Assembly (NCBI RefSeq): GCF_002013915.1
Contig: NZ_MBTF01000001.1
Span: 496,001 to 560,000, forward strand
Source of the DNA: Mucilaginibacter pedocola
GTDB taxonomy: Bacteria; Bacteroidota; Bacteroidia; Sphingobacteriales; Sphingobacteriaceae
Reading direction: 5' to 3'
DNA length: 64,000 nt
The notes under the pieces were generated by a model, which was not told the origin of the DNA, ran no database searches, and saw only the letters and a program-made list of their open reading frames with translations. This document shows, in pieces, positions 17,691 through 26,838 of this stretch (its first letter is position 1; the number at the start of each line of letters is the position of its first letter). Made by a program: the position numbers and the translations under genes.

Positions 17691-19145
17691 ATGAGAACTA
17701 AAATTGCTGTTGCAAAGGGAGACGGAATTGGCCCCGAAATAATGGCCGCCGTGCTCCGTATTTTTGATGCCGCTGATGTACAACTCGATTATGAGTACGT
17801 GGAGATGGGCAAATCGTACTTCGATGCGGGCCACTCTACCGGGATGACCGCCGCCGCCAAAGAAACTATCGAACGCCTTGGCCTTTTGTTTAAAGGCCCA
17901 ATGGAAACACCTAAAGGCAAAGGTGTAAAAAGCATAAACGTTACCGCCCGTAAGGTATGGAACACCTATGCCAACCAGCGCGATTTCCGCTCATTGAACG
18001 GCGTGGACACCGTTTTTTCAAAAGCCGGCATCCCTATTAACCTAACTATCGTTCGCGAAAATATTGAAGATACTTACGGAGGCATAGAGCACCTGCTTAC
18101 CAGCGATGTTGCCGTTGGCCGCCGCATTATCACCCGCCCCGGTTCGGCGCAGGTGATACGTTATGCTTTTGAAATGGCGCGCCGCAAAGGCTATACTAAA
18201 CTGGCTTGCGGCCATAAGGCCAACATCATGAAACTTACTGATGGTTTGTTCCTGGAAACGTTTTACGAAATAGCTAAAGAATACCCGGAGATAGAATCAT
18301 CAGACATTATTGTTGACGACCTGTGCATGAAACTGGTTTCGCGCCCCGAAATGTTCCAGGCCATTGTGTTAACCAACCTGCAGGGCGATATCGTATCAGA
18401 CCTTTGCGCCGGTTTGGTTGGCGGTTTGGGCTTTGCGCCATCGGCTAACATTGGCGATAATATTTCCATCTTCGAGGCTGTGCATGGTACCGCACCCGAT
18501 ATTGCCGGCCGTGGCGTAGCTAACCCAACGGCGTTATTGTTATCAGGTATTTTGATGCTGCGTTATTTAGGCGCTACCACAGCTGCCGCCAGCATAGAAA
18601 ATGCTTTATTGTACACCTTAGAGCAAGGCATCCACACCGGCGATTTTGGCGACCGCAGCACACCATCGGCCAATACCAACGAATTTGCCGATGCCATTAT
18701 AGCTAACCTTGGTCAGTTGCCACAAAAAGGCGTAGTAATTCCTCAGCCAGATTTTGAGTACAAAGCCAACCACGATCATCCATCAAAAAACAAACTAACC
18801 GTAAGCAGTAATGTAGAGGAAGAAATGGTAGGGGTGGATGTTTTCGTAGAATCGAACAAGCAGCCCGCGGAGCTTGCCGAAATAGCCAAAACCAAAACAA
18901 CGGATAACCTGCAGTTGGTGATGATATCTAACCGCGGTACGCAGGTATGGCCGACTGGCTCCATTTTTACCGAACTGGTGAATGAGTACCGTATCCGTTT
19001 CGAGAAAAAAGACGGCACCAGGATTAGCCAGAAAGAGATACTCCATATAGCCGGCGAACTATCCGACGACTTTAAAGTATGCTCGGTAGAGTTCCTGATG
19101 AAATTTGGCGGAAAGATAGGCTATACCCTGGCGCAGGGACAGTAA
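17691..19145 (+). CDS. icd: NADP-dependent isocitrate dehydrogenase (Thermus-like long form)
   Basis: The 484-residue protein starts MRTKIAVAKGDGIGPEIM, has the substrate motif NLTIVRENIEDTYGGIEH and metal/NADP segments LQGDIVSDLCAGLVGGLG and EAVHGTAPDIAGRG. After about residue 335 there is an extra 130-residue C-terminal domain (from about GVDVFVESNKQP) as in the Thermus-type enzyme. It converts isocitrate to 2-oxoglutarate in the TCA cycle. It has its own promoter and is convergent with proC, with an inverted repeat between. Confidence 0.93.
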   Translation: MRTKIAVAKGDGIGPEIMAAVLRIFDAADVQLDYEYVEMGKSYFDAGHSTGMTAAAKETIERLGLLFKGPMETPKGKGVKSINVTARKVWNTYANQRDFRSLNGVDTVFSKAGIPINLTIVRENIEDTYGGIEHLLTSDVAVGRRIITRPGSAQVIRYAFEMARRKGYTKLACGHKANIMKLTDGLFLETFYEIAKEYPEIESSDIIVDDLCMKLVSRPEMFQAIVLTNLQGDIVSDLCAGLVGGLGFAPSANIGDNISIFEAVHGTAPDIAGRGVANPTALLLSGILMLRYLGATTAAASIENALLYTLEQGIHTGDFGDRSTPSANTNEFADAIIANLGQLPQKGVVIPQPDFEYKANHDHPSKNKLTVSSNVEEEMVGVDVFVESNKQPAELAEIAKTKTTDNLQLVMISNRGTQVWPTGSIFTELVNEYRIRFEKKDGTRISQKEILHIAGELSDDFKVCSVEFLMKFGGKIGYTLAQGQ

Positions 19146-19188
19146 AGAAGTCTTTAGTCTGAAGTCGGTAAGTCCGAAAGAAGATAAA

Positions 19189-19258
19189 AAGTCCATAGTC
19201 GATAGGCCATAGTCCATAGCAAAAGCAATTTCTGCTATGGACTATCGACCATGGACTT
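19189..19258. repeat. inverted repeat between icd and proC
   Basis: The left part aagtccatagtcgatag... (19189-19221) pairs with tgctatggactatcgacc... (19233-19258). Within the left part the word agtccata occurs twice, so this is a decayed tandem as well as an inverted repeat. It may end transcription from both sides. Confidence 0.6.
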
Positions 19259-19276
19259 AAAACTTAGAACTTAAGA

Positions 19277-20089
19277 CTACTCCTTATACAACACTCCCGC
19301 TTTCTCGGCAGAAGTTTTAATGCCTTTGATGAGCGCCGAGCTGAAGCCGTTATGCTCCATTTCGTTTAGGCCGGCAATGGTGCAGCCTTTTGGCGAAGTT
19401 ACTTTATCAATTTCTTGCTCTGGGTGCGAAGCTAATTGCAGCAGCAGGTCGGCAGCGCCTTTGGCGGTTTGGGCGGCCATTTTCAACGCATCATGCGCGT
19501 GGAAGCCGATTTCGGTGCCACCTTGCGATGCTGCACGGATAGAGCGCAGGAAGAAAGCTATACCGCAGGCACAAAGCGCGGTTGCGCTGGTCATCAATTC
19601 TTCGTTTATCTGGATGGTAACACCTACTGTATCGAACATCGACTTTACCAGGCTCATATTTTCAGCAGATGCATTGTCGGTGGCAATACAAGTCATGCTA
19701 TGGCCAATGGCAATGGCAGTGTTAGGCATGGCGCGTATCACCTGCACCTTCATGGCCAGTTGGTTACGTACATCGGCACAGCTCACGCCCGATACTACCG
19801 ATATCAGCACATGTTTGCTTTCCTCGGTAGCGGGTTTTATTTCGTCTAACAGTTTGTTGAGTTGCTGAGGCAGTATGGCCAATACTACAATATCGGCGTT
19901 GCTCACGGCATCGGCATTGTTGGCAGTTACATTGTATCCTTCGGCAGCTAATGGGGCAAGGGCGGTTGTGTTGCGGCGGGTTAACGTAATTTGCTGGGGC
20001 GTGTAAATGCCTGCTTTTACTAATCCTTTGGCCAGCGCCAAACCAATGTTACCACTGCCCAAAATGGCAATATGTTGTTGTGTGCTCAT
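19277..20089 (-). CDS. proC: pyrroline-5-carboxylate reductase
   Basis: The 270-residue protein has the N-terminal Rossmann motif LGSGNIGLALAKGL and the family C-terminal signature with GGTEIGFHAHDALKMAAQT and TSPKGCTIAGLNEME. It reduces pyrroline-5-carboxylate to proline. It begins 5 bp after argB on the same strand, so proline and arginine synthesis genes share a transcript here; both start from glutamate. Confidence 0.95.
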   Translation of the reverse strand: MSTQQHIAILGSGNIGLALAKGLVKAGIYTPQQITLTRRNTTALAPLAAEGYNVTANNADAVSNADIVVLAILPQQLNKLLDEIKPATEESKHVLISVVSGVSCADVRNQLAMKVQVIRAMPNTAIAIGHSMTCIATDNASAENMSLVKSMFDTVGVTIQINEELMTSATALCACGIAFFLRSIRAASQGGTEIGFHAHDALKMAAQTAKGAADLLLQLASHPEQEIDKVTSPKGCTIAGLNEMEHNGFSSALIKGIKTSAEKAGVLYKE

Positions 20090-20094
20090 GTATA

Positions 20095-20886
20095 TTATTT
20101 GCTTAAGCGGGTACCAAAACCCTGTTCGTTCTTTAAATTACCCAAGTCGTCCGAGTGGCCTATGATTACTGCTTTCACCCCGCAACTAATGGCTGTAAAG
20201 GCATTATCCAATTTGGGCAACATACCGCTGTGGATTATCTTTTCGGCTTTTAACTGCTCGTAGCGCTCAGGATTTATCTCGCGGATGAGCGAGTCATCAT
20301 CGTCCACATCCATCAGCACGCCTTTTTTCTCGAAGCAATAAACCAGCGTAGTTTCGTACAAGCCCGATAGTGCTAACGCAAGGGCAGAGGCAATGGTATC
20401 GGCATTGGTATTCAGCATCTGACCCTCACCATCGTGCGTTAAGGCACAAAAAACAGGGCTAAAACCTGCATCTATCAGTTTGCTGATATTGGCGGGGTTA
20501 ATGGAATCATCATTGATATCGCCTACGAAACCATAATCTATCGTTTTAACGGGGCGTTTTTTAGCGCGGATAAAATCACCGTCGGCACCAGTAAGGCCAA
20601 TGGCATTGGTGCCGTAGCACTGCAGTTGTGCAACTATGTTTTTATTGATAAGCCCGGCGTAAACCATGGTAACAATGCGCAGGGTATCAATATCGGTAAT
20701 GCGCCGGCCATCTACCATTTGTGCTTCAATACCCATGCTTTCGCCAATTTGGGTGGCCACTTTGCCGCCGCCATGTACCAGTATTTTTGCACCTTCTAAA
20801 GCTGTAAAGTCTTTCAGGAAGCGGTGGAGATTTTCGGAGTTATCAATTACGTTGCCGCCAATTTTGATGATGTGCAGGGCTTGCAT
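20095..20886 (-). CDS. argB: acetylglutamate (or succinylglutamate) kinase
   Basis: The 263-residue amino-acid kinase has IIKIGGNVIDN at the N-terminus, LVHGGGKVATQI, and a later LTGADGDF and LNTNADTIASALA. It phosphorylates N-acylglutamate in arginine synthesis. Some Bacteroidetes use succinylated intermediates, so the true acyl group is uncertain. proC follows directly. The rest of the arginine genes are not in the window. The leader contains a ttaaccacagag-type repeat. Confidence 0.92.
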   Translation of the reverse strand: MQALHIIKIGGNVIDNSENLHRFLKDFTALEGAKILVHGGGKVATQIGESMGIEAQMVDGRRITDIDTLRIVTMVYAGLINKNIVAQLQCYGTNAIGLTGADGDFIRAKKRPVKTIDYGFVGDINDDSINPANISKLIDAGFSPVFCALTHDGEGQMLNTNADTIASALALALSGLYETTLVYCFEKKGVLMDVDDDDSLIREINPERYEQLKAEKIIHSGMLPKLDNAFTAISCGVKAVIIGHSDDLGNLKNEQGFGTRLSK

Positions 20887-20950
20887 ACAATTCTATATAA
20901 GTTCGATGGCAATTATAGGCATTTTTATCGGGTTTTATACTGGTGGCTAA

Positions 20951-20998
20951 TTAACCACAGAGAATCGCAGAGGTTTACACAGAGATGCGCAGAGAAAA
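20951..20998. repeat. ttaaccacagag / cgcagaggt repeat
   Basis: A string of related words (accacagag, atcgcagagg, acacagag, tgcgcagag) in the leader of argB. It is in opposite orientation to the similar sequence at 8521-8584. Confidence 0.5.
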
Positions 20999-21095
20999 GA
21001 AAGTACGCCTTGCTACAAGTATTTGTTTGATATAAAGTATATTATACGATCTGTAGTGGTTTTAGTATTAAGGTCTAAGGTTTATTTTAAACAGT

Positions 21096-21124
21096 AAGGC
21101 CTCCCTGTTTTGCGGGGAGGCCTT
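21096..21124 (-). terminator. terminator of the small secreted protein gene
   Basis: Perfect arms aaggcctccc (21096-21105) and gggaggcctt (21115-21124), 22 bp past the stop of the gene ending at 21147. T-rich sequence follows on the minus strand. Confidence 0.75.
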
Positions 21125-21146
21125 CACTAATCACACTCACTACTGT

Positions 21147-21521
21147 TTACTGTAAAAACACATATGTTTTTTTACCAAACTCTTTGTAAACCTGTATTTG
21201 TTTGGTAATTACTTGTTTGTTCGATGCCACGGCCATGGTGTAAGTTCCATAAGGCAGTTCGGCAAGGTTGTATACTTTCTCTACCGAAGCATTTTTGGGC
21301 AGAAAATCGGTCATCACCTGGTTGTGGTTGTTATCGTAAAAGGTAACGTATGCGCGGCCGGCGGTTTCTTTTTGTATAGATACACCCACAAGCAAGTTTT
21401 TGGCAGATGATTGTACGGTTATTTCATCCTTTGCAGGCTCGGTAGTTTTTGCGGGAGTTGCAGCGAAAACGCCGGTAGTTGCTAACATTAAAAGGGCTGC
21501 TAATTTGATTGAATTTTTCAT
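21147..21521 (-). CDS. small secreted protein with beta-sandwich-like C-terminus
   Basis: Signal peptide MKNSIKLAALLMLATTGVFA, then a Thr/Pro/Lys stretch. The C-terminal 70 residues have the pattern AELPYGTYTMAVASN...TKQIQVYKE, similar in shape to the C-terminal sandwich of Bacteroidetes sorting domains (GTYxxxVxxxGxxxxKxxxV). A full type 9 sorting signal is not clear. Length 124 aa. It may be periplasmic. No neighbour is informative. Confidence 0.65.
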   Translation of the reverse strand: MKNSIKLAALLMLATTGVFAATPAKTTEPAKDEITVQSSAKNLLVGVSIQKETAGRAYVTFYDNNHNQVMTDFLPKNASVEKVYNLAELPYGTYTMAVASNKQVITKQIQVYKEFGKKTYVFLQ

Positions 21522-21739
21522 GATATCTTTAATTTTTGATTGTTAAATAATTGTTTTTGTTTGTTTCAATACCCAAAACAACAACATATTATTCAGCCCC
21601 AAAAACGTAATAGACAGCCACCGCTAATAAATAGACGTACGGGCTTTTTCAATCGTTAAAGCCTAATTATCAGTATTTAATGGCAAAAACAGGGTTTCGT
21701 CGATGGTTTTTACTGATCCATAGAACCATGTAGCGGGCT

Positions 21740-21918
21740 CCGTCGGGAATAATGGCAAATTCATCGGGAAAGTGTATTATAACACTGACGGAAGATCTCG
21801 AACTAAGTCCGCACCAGGGATTGAAAGGGGAAGCCGCGGCGGGGAGGGTAAAGCGCGCCGGAAACGTGGCCGTAGCAAAGCGCAGCCCGCCAAAGCCCGG
21901 CCGAAGGGGGTGCCACAA
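21740..21918. other. GC-rich non-coding segment, possible repeat or structured RNA
   Basis: The 491-bp gap between 21521 and 22013 holds a strongly GC-rich part (about 21825-21915) in an otherwise AT-rich spacer. It includes caggattga-like text, then gaaaggggaagccgcggcgg and gcgcagcccgccaaagcccg, and ends in gccacaaaaaaaa. Open frames over it on both strands look like composition artefacts (rich in Arg, Ala, Pro; no start context). I recall similar GC-rich intergenic text in related genomes, so a dispersed repeat is likely. A non-coding RNA cannot be excluded. Confidence 0.4.
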
Positions 21919-21938
21919 AAAAAATAATATCGAACACT

Positions 21939-22004
21939 GAATATTGAATAATGAATTTCGAAGGACTTCATCATTCGATGTTCGAAATTCATTATTCGAT
22001 ATTC
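21939..22004. repeat. inverted repeat after the YitT gene
   Basis: 24-base arms gaatattgaataatgaatt... (21939-21962) and its complement (21981-22004) differ at one base; the loop is 18 bases. It begins about 9 bp past the stop of the YitT gene and may act as its terminator. Confidence 0.65.
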
Positions 22005-22012
22005 AACATCTT

Positions 22013-22885
22013 TTAGTGCCTTGCTCTTTTCTTCAGTACACCACCGGCGGCTTCTTTAATAGTGCTGGTGAAGATGAAGGCTTTTGGATCTATATCATGC
22101 ACCAGGTTACGCAGGCGGCGCACCTCGAGGCGGGTAACTACGGTGAACACGATATCTACCGGGTGGCTTACATCAAAGCTTTCTTTCAGGAAGCCGCGCT
22201 CGCCTTTATAAACGGTTATACCGCGGCCAAGGTCCATTACCAAGCGTTCTTTTATCAGTTCGTTTTGCGAGGATATAATGGTAACGCCGGTGTACTCCTC
22301 CAAGCCCTCTATTACAAAACTGATGGTTTTGGAGGCCGTGTAATAGGTCATGATAGAATATAATGCAGAAGGCAAGCCAAGTTCTACGGCTGCTATCAAG
22401 AAGATGATGATGTTTATTCCGAGAATAATTTCGCTGATGGTGAAGCTGATACGTTTGCCGGTGTAAAGTGCCAATACTTCTATACCATCCAAAGCGCAGC
22501 CACCACGAATGGCAAGGCCAACACCGATCCCCATAAACACCCCGCCGAAGATAGATACCAGTAGTTTATCTTCAGTAATCTTATCAGGATAGTGTACAAA
22601 TTGAAGGCAAAGCCCAAGTAGTATGATAGCCACCAGTGTTTTTACGGCAAACATTTTGTTTACCTGGAAAGCCCCCATGATGATGAACGGGATGTTGAGC
22701 AGTACGATAACCACTGCAATGTTGAAGTGAGTAAGCTCGTGTACCAAAAGGCTCATCCCGGTAACGCCGCCATCAAAAAAAGAGTTGGGTATTAAAAAGC
22801 TTTTAAGGGCAAAACCGCAAAATAGTATGCCGGCTATAGTGTAGCCAATATCGGTTAACCAATGTTCTATCTTTCTTTTTTCCAT
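22013..22885 (-). CDS. YitT-family (DUF161/DUF2179) membrane protein
   Basis: The 290-residue protein has five or six hydrophobic segments in the first 190 residues, with family elements GVTGMSLL and GGVFMGIGVGLAIRGGCALDGIEVLALY. The last 80 residues form the soluble DUF2179 domain (GRGITVYKGERGF, VVTRLEVRRLRNLVHDIDPKAF). The transport role is unknown. It is divergent from the sensor-kinase gene with a 250-bp AT-rich space between. Confidence 0.9.
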   Translation of the reverse strand: MEKRKIEHWLTDIGYTIAGILFCGFALKSFLIPNSFFDGGVTGMSLLVHELTHFNIAVVIVLLNIPFIIMGAFQVNKMFAVKTLVAIILLGLCLQFVHYPDKITEDKLLVSIFGGVFMGIGVGLAIRGGCALDGIEVLALYTGKRISFTISEIILGINIIIFLIAAVELGLPSALYSIMTYYTASKTISFVIEGLEEYTGVTIISSQNELIKERLVMDLGRGITVYKGERGFLKESFDVSHPVDIVFTVVTRLEVRRLRNLVHDIDPKAFIFTSTIKEAAGGVLKKRARH

Positions 22886-23135
22886 TCAGTGCGCTGGTTT
22901 CCAGTGGGTTTAGCCACTAATATTTAAAGTAATACTGCAAAGGTAGTTTAGCCGGGGCGTGCTAAAACTTGTATGGGCTAAGATATTAAATGTTTGCTTG
23001 TTTGCTTTGTTAAGTTTGCAGTTTTAGCGAAATAGAAAAATATGGGTTGAATTGCAGCTATTTACGTTTTCGGGATTTGATAATTACCATATTAATTAGT
23101 TAATTAACCCAATTAAATTAATCCCTCGCTTTACG

Positions 23136-26100
23136 ATGAAGAGAATTTTATTGCCGGCCCTGCTGCTTTTTGCCTGCTTATATAGTTCTGCACAAACCAG
23201 CCATGTATATTTTGAACGGCTTGATATAAAAGCCGGCCTGCCCGAATCTTACGTGCGCACCATGGTGCAGGATAGCGAGGGCTATATGTGGATAGCCACG
23301 CAGAACGGGTTGGTACGTTACGATGGCTATAACTATAAAATTTATAACCTGGGCAGCGATAAAATGAACCTCAAGGCGGTAACCAGTGTTGCAGGCATCA
23401 TAAAAGGCGACGATAAAAGCCTTTGGGTAAGCGTAATAGGGAATGGCTTATTCAGGTACAAGCGTAATACCGATACCTTTGAGCAGTTTATACTGCCGGC
23501 TAAATATGCAAGTTCGATATTTGGGATAAGGCTGGTTGATAATAGTGGCAATGTTTGGGGATATGTAGACAATAATGGCCCCAAGGTTTTCAAATTTGAC
23601 CCGTTGACAAAAAAGTACGAGTACTTTGGCAACAGCGAAAAAGGAAGCAATTATATTAATGCCGACATTATTATGTCGTTGCAGAAAACTGCCGACGGTA
23701 AAATATGGATAGGTACCGATAATGGGCTGTATAATTATACCGGAAATGGCAGGCCTCTAAAAGGTTACCTGGTTGCTACTGATAGCACCAAGAACATAGG
23801 TGTAAATCCCTTGTACGAAGCACCATCGCAACCAGGCTTGTTTTGGGTGAACCTATTCCACGGTAATAACCAGGACCTGCGTGTGGCCTGCCTTGATGCT
23901 AAAACAGGCAAAGTTGTTAAAGAGTACAGCCCATCGCGCAACCTGGATAGTATTTACAATGCCGCGGTGTATGATATATACGAAGATAAAAAGCAGCGCC
24001 TTTGGTTTGCTACCGAAACCGGGCTGGCCAAACTTGACAGGCAAAGCGGTAAGTTTACCAATTACCTCACCAATGATACTGCAGCAACACTGCTGAGCGA
24101 TATTTTAGAAGATAAGAATGGCAAACTGTGGCTATCGCCCAAAAGTGGCTTGCTATACTTCGACCCCGAAAGTGGCCATTTTGAATATTATAAACGCAAC
24201 CCCGATCAGCCGGGTGGTTTAAAATCTAACAGCATCAGCGTAAAATTGCTTGATAATAGCAATAACCTTTGGCTGGGGCTTGATTATGGCGGCATTAACA
24301 AAATAAGTAAAACCAAAAGCGCCTTTGAGGTCATCAACCAAAGTATAGATGGTTACAGCACGTATCCCGGTGGTACCAGTCATGTGGTATCATCATCTGC
24401 AACGCGCAGCAAAATAATAAACGCTAAAGGGCTGTTCCTGTGGGATGTTCCCAATCAACGCTTTACCCGTTTCTACGCAGAAGTACCCGGGCAGGTAATA
24501 AATGATGCCTGGGAAGATGGCGACATGCTTTACATTGGCACCAGCGATGGTTTTGTGGTTTACAACGTGGCCACGGGTGCCAAAAACACCTATCGCACAA
24601 ATGTTAATGACGAAACCAGCATAGGTGGCAACCACGTTACCAAAGTTTATAAAGACCACACCGGCACCGTGTGGCTTGCCATTGGCGATGCACCGGGCAG
24701 GGGTATCTGCTCGTTCGACCCGGGGACTAAAAAGTTTACCCGTTACCCATACCATGGTGGTATGCGCACGCCGTTTACCGCTAATGATGGTTCGTTGGAT
24801 GATGCACGCGTTATTACCATATACGAGGATATGCAGAATACCATTTGGGTAGGTACCAACTTGGGCGGGTTGAATAAATTCGACCGTAAAACGGGCAAAT
24901 TCTTCTCGTACCTGCCGCAAAACCCTAAAATGACGTGTGTATCGGCCATTTATGAAGACCGCAGCGGCCGCTTTTGGGTTGGCACTTATCAGTTGGGCCT
25001 ATTTGAGTTCGACCGTAAGAAAGGCGTTTATACTCACCAGTTGAATGAGCGTAATGGCTTACTTTACAACGGCGTGGTAGGTATAAAAGAAGATGCCGCG
25101 GGTAAAGTGTGGGTGGGTACAGATCGTGGCTTAACCCGTATTGATGCCAAAAATATGTCGTTCCGTAATTATAGGGTAGATGATATTTTGCCCGGTGCCG
25201 ATATGTACAGCCTTGAAGGGATTACCATGGCCGACGGGCGTTTTGCGCTATCTATCAGTAACGGATTAGCCTTATTTAACCCTAAAGATGTTGACGACGA
25301 CCAGTACGAGCCGCAGGTACACATAGAAAGCATTCGCTACAACAGCCCCGGCGCAAACGACAGCTTAGCGACTACGCAATTAGCCTATGGTCTAAATACC
25401 CTTGAGATAAGCTACGGTCAAAACAGTGTACAGTTCAATTATATTGGGCTGCAATACGAAGACCCGGGCAACAACACCTATGCCTATATGCTGGTAGGCT
25501 ACGATAAGCAATGGGTACAGGCGGGTACCAACCGTTCGGTAACGTATAATAACCTGCCTGCTGGCACCTATACTTTTAAAGTGAAAGCGGCCAATAGCAG
25601 CGGCGTGTGGAGCGAAAAGATAGCCAGTATTGTGGTAGTGGTGAACCCGCCATGGTGGTTTACCTGGTGGGCATGGATACTTTGGGTAGTTATATTTAGC
25701 GGTTTGGTTTATAGTTATGTACGTTACCGCTCGCAAAAGCTTACTTATGAAAACCAGTTACTGGAAGAAAAAGTAGAAGAGCGCACCAACGAGTTGCAGG
25801 ATGCCAACAAAGAGCTGAACGATAAACAACTGGAAATAACATCGCAACGCGATAGGCTGGCATCAACCGTTACCGAACTGAAAGCAGCGCAGAAGCAATT
25901 GATACAATCGGAGAAACTGGCATCGCTGGGCGAGCTTACAGCAGGCATTGCCCACGAGATACAAAACCCGCTGAACTTTGTGAACAACTTTAGCGAGGTA
26001 AGCATCGAGCTGGCCGTAGAGATGAAGCAGGAATTACGCAGCGGCAGTAAAAAAGAGGCTATTTCGCTGGCGGATGACATTGTACTGAACCTTGAAAAAA

Positions 26101-26678
26101 TTATACTTCACGGCAAACGCGCCGACGGTATCGTAAAAAACATGCTGCAGCATAGCCGCACAAGTTCGGGCGAGAAACACCTGACGGATATGAATGCGCT
26201 GGTTGATGAGTACCTGCGCCTGAGCTATCATGGGCTACGTGCTAAGAACAAGAATTTTAACGCCGATATGGTACTGGACCTTGACCCCGATCTGCCAAAA
26301 ATTATGGTGATACCGCCGGATATGGGCCGCGTAATGCTGAACCTTTTCAATAATGCCTTCTATGCAGTTCAGCAAAAGAAGAAGCCTGGACGCAGCAAAT
26401 ACAAACCATTGGTAGAGGTATCAACCAGTTTGTTCACCCCGCCAAATGGTAAGGCCGAGATACGTATTTATGTGAAGGATAACGGTATTGGTATAGCCGA
26501 TGCCAACAAAGAGAAAATTATGCAGCCCTTCTTCACTACCAAACCAACCGGCGAGGGCACGGGTTTAGGCTTATCCTTAAGTTACGACATTGTGACCAAA
26601 GGGCACGGCGGCAAAATGGATATGAGCAGCAAAGAAGGCGAGTATACCGAGTTTACGATACAGTTGCCGGTTGGTTAG
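23136..26678 (+). CDS. sensor histidine kinase with two-component-regulator propeller domain
   Basis: The 1180-residue protein has a signal peptide (MKRILLPALLLFACLYSSAQ), then about 700 residues of propeller repeats (many WIATQNGLVRYD- or WVGTDRGLTR-like units), then a Y_Y_Y domain (about residues 745-830, ending VVVVNPPWW). One membrane helix follows (about 836-858), then a coiled coil and a HisKA-like domain with His940 in GIAHEIQNP, N-box NLFNNAF, and G-boxes DNGIGIAD and GEGTGLGLSLSYDI. It lacks the receiver and AraC domains seen in hybrid members and no response regulator is adjacent. Sensing outside the cytoplasm, perhaps of sugars, is inferred from the family. Confidence 0.94.
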   Translation: MKRILLPALLLFACLYSSAQTSHVYFERLDIKAGLPESYVRTMVQDSEGYMWIATQNGLVRYDGYNYKIYNLGSDKMNLKAVTSVAGIIKGDDKSLWVSVIGNGLFRYKRNTDTFEQFILPAKYASSIFGIRLVDNSGNVWGYVDNNGPKVFKFDPLTKKYEYFGNSEKGSNYINADIIMSLQKTADGKIWIGTDNGLYNYTGNGRPLKGYLVATDSTKNIGVNPLYEAPSQPGLFWVNLFHGNNQDLRVACLDAKTGKVVKEYSPSRNLDSIYNAAVYDIYEDKKQRLWFATETGLAKLDRQSGKFTNYLTNDTAATLLSDILEDKNGKLWLSPKSGLLYFDPESGHFEYYKRNPDQPGGLKSNSISVKLLDNSNNLWLGLDYGGINKISKTKSAFEVINQSIDGYSTYPGGTSHVVSSSATRSKIINAKGLFLWDVPNQRFTRFYAEVPGQVINDAWEDGDMLYIGTSDGFVVYNVATGAKNTYRTNVNDETSIGGNHVTKVYKDHTGTVWLAIGDAPGRGICSFDPGTKKFTRYPYHGGMRTPFTANDGSLDDARVITIYEDMQNTIWVGTNLGGLNKFDRKTGKFFSYLPQNPKMTCVSAIYEDRSGRFWVGTYQLGLFEFDRKKGVYTHQLNERNGLLYNGVVGIKEDAAGKVWVGTDRGLTRIDAKNMSFRNYRVDDILPGADMYSLEGITMADGRFALSISNGLALFNPKDVDDDQYEPQVHIESIRYNSPGANDSLATTQLAYGLNTLEISYGQNSVQFNYIGLQYEDPGNNTYAYMLVGYDKQWVQAGTNRSVTYNNLPAGTYTFKVKAANSSGVWSEKIASIVVVVNPPWWFTWWAWILWVVIFSGLVYSYVRYRSQKLTYENQLLEEKVEERTNELQDANKELNDKQLEITSQRDRLASTVTELKAAQKQLIQSEKLASLGELTAGIAHEIQNPLNFVNNFSEVSIELAVEMKQELRSGSKKEAISLADDIVLNLEKIILHGKRADGIVKNMLQHSRTSSGEKHLTDMNALVDEYLRLSYHGLRAKNKNFNADMVLDLDPDLPKIMVIPPDMGRVMLNLFNNAFYAVQQKKKPGRSKYKPLVEVSTSLFTPPNGKAEIRIYVKDNGIGIADANKEKIMQPFFTTKPTGEGTGLGLSLSYDIVTKGHGGKMDMSSKEGEYTEFTIQLPVG

Positions 26679-26838
26679 GCGGTTTAGGTACAGGGGATCA
26701 TGGGAGATAACTACAATGTCTATTGTAGCTGCAGATTGTAATGTTGTGTAAAAAGCATTGAATTCAGCTCCGCTAAAACCTTTCTAAATTGCCTTTCAAG
26801 AACCTGTATCCCGGCAATTTTGCCTAATTTGCAAGCGT

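Noticed and set aside
21670..21992. short GC-rich open frames on both strands
   Set aside because: Composition-driven frames across a repeat-like GC-rich segment; no start context or family look.
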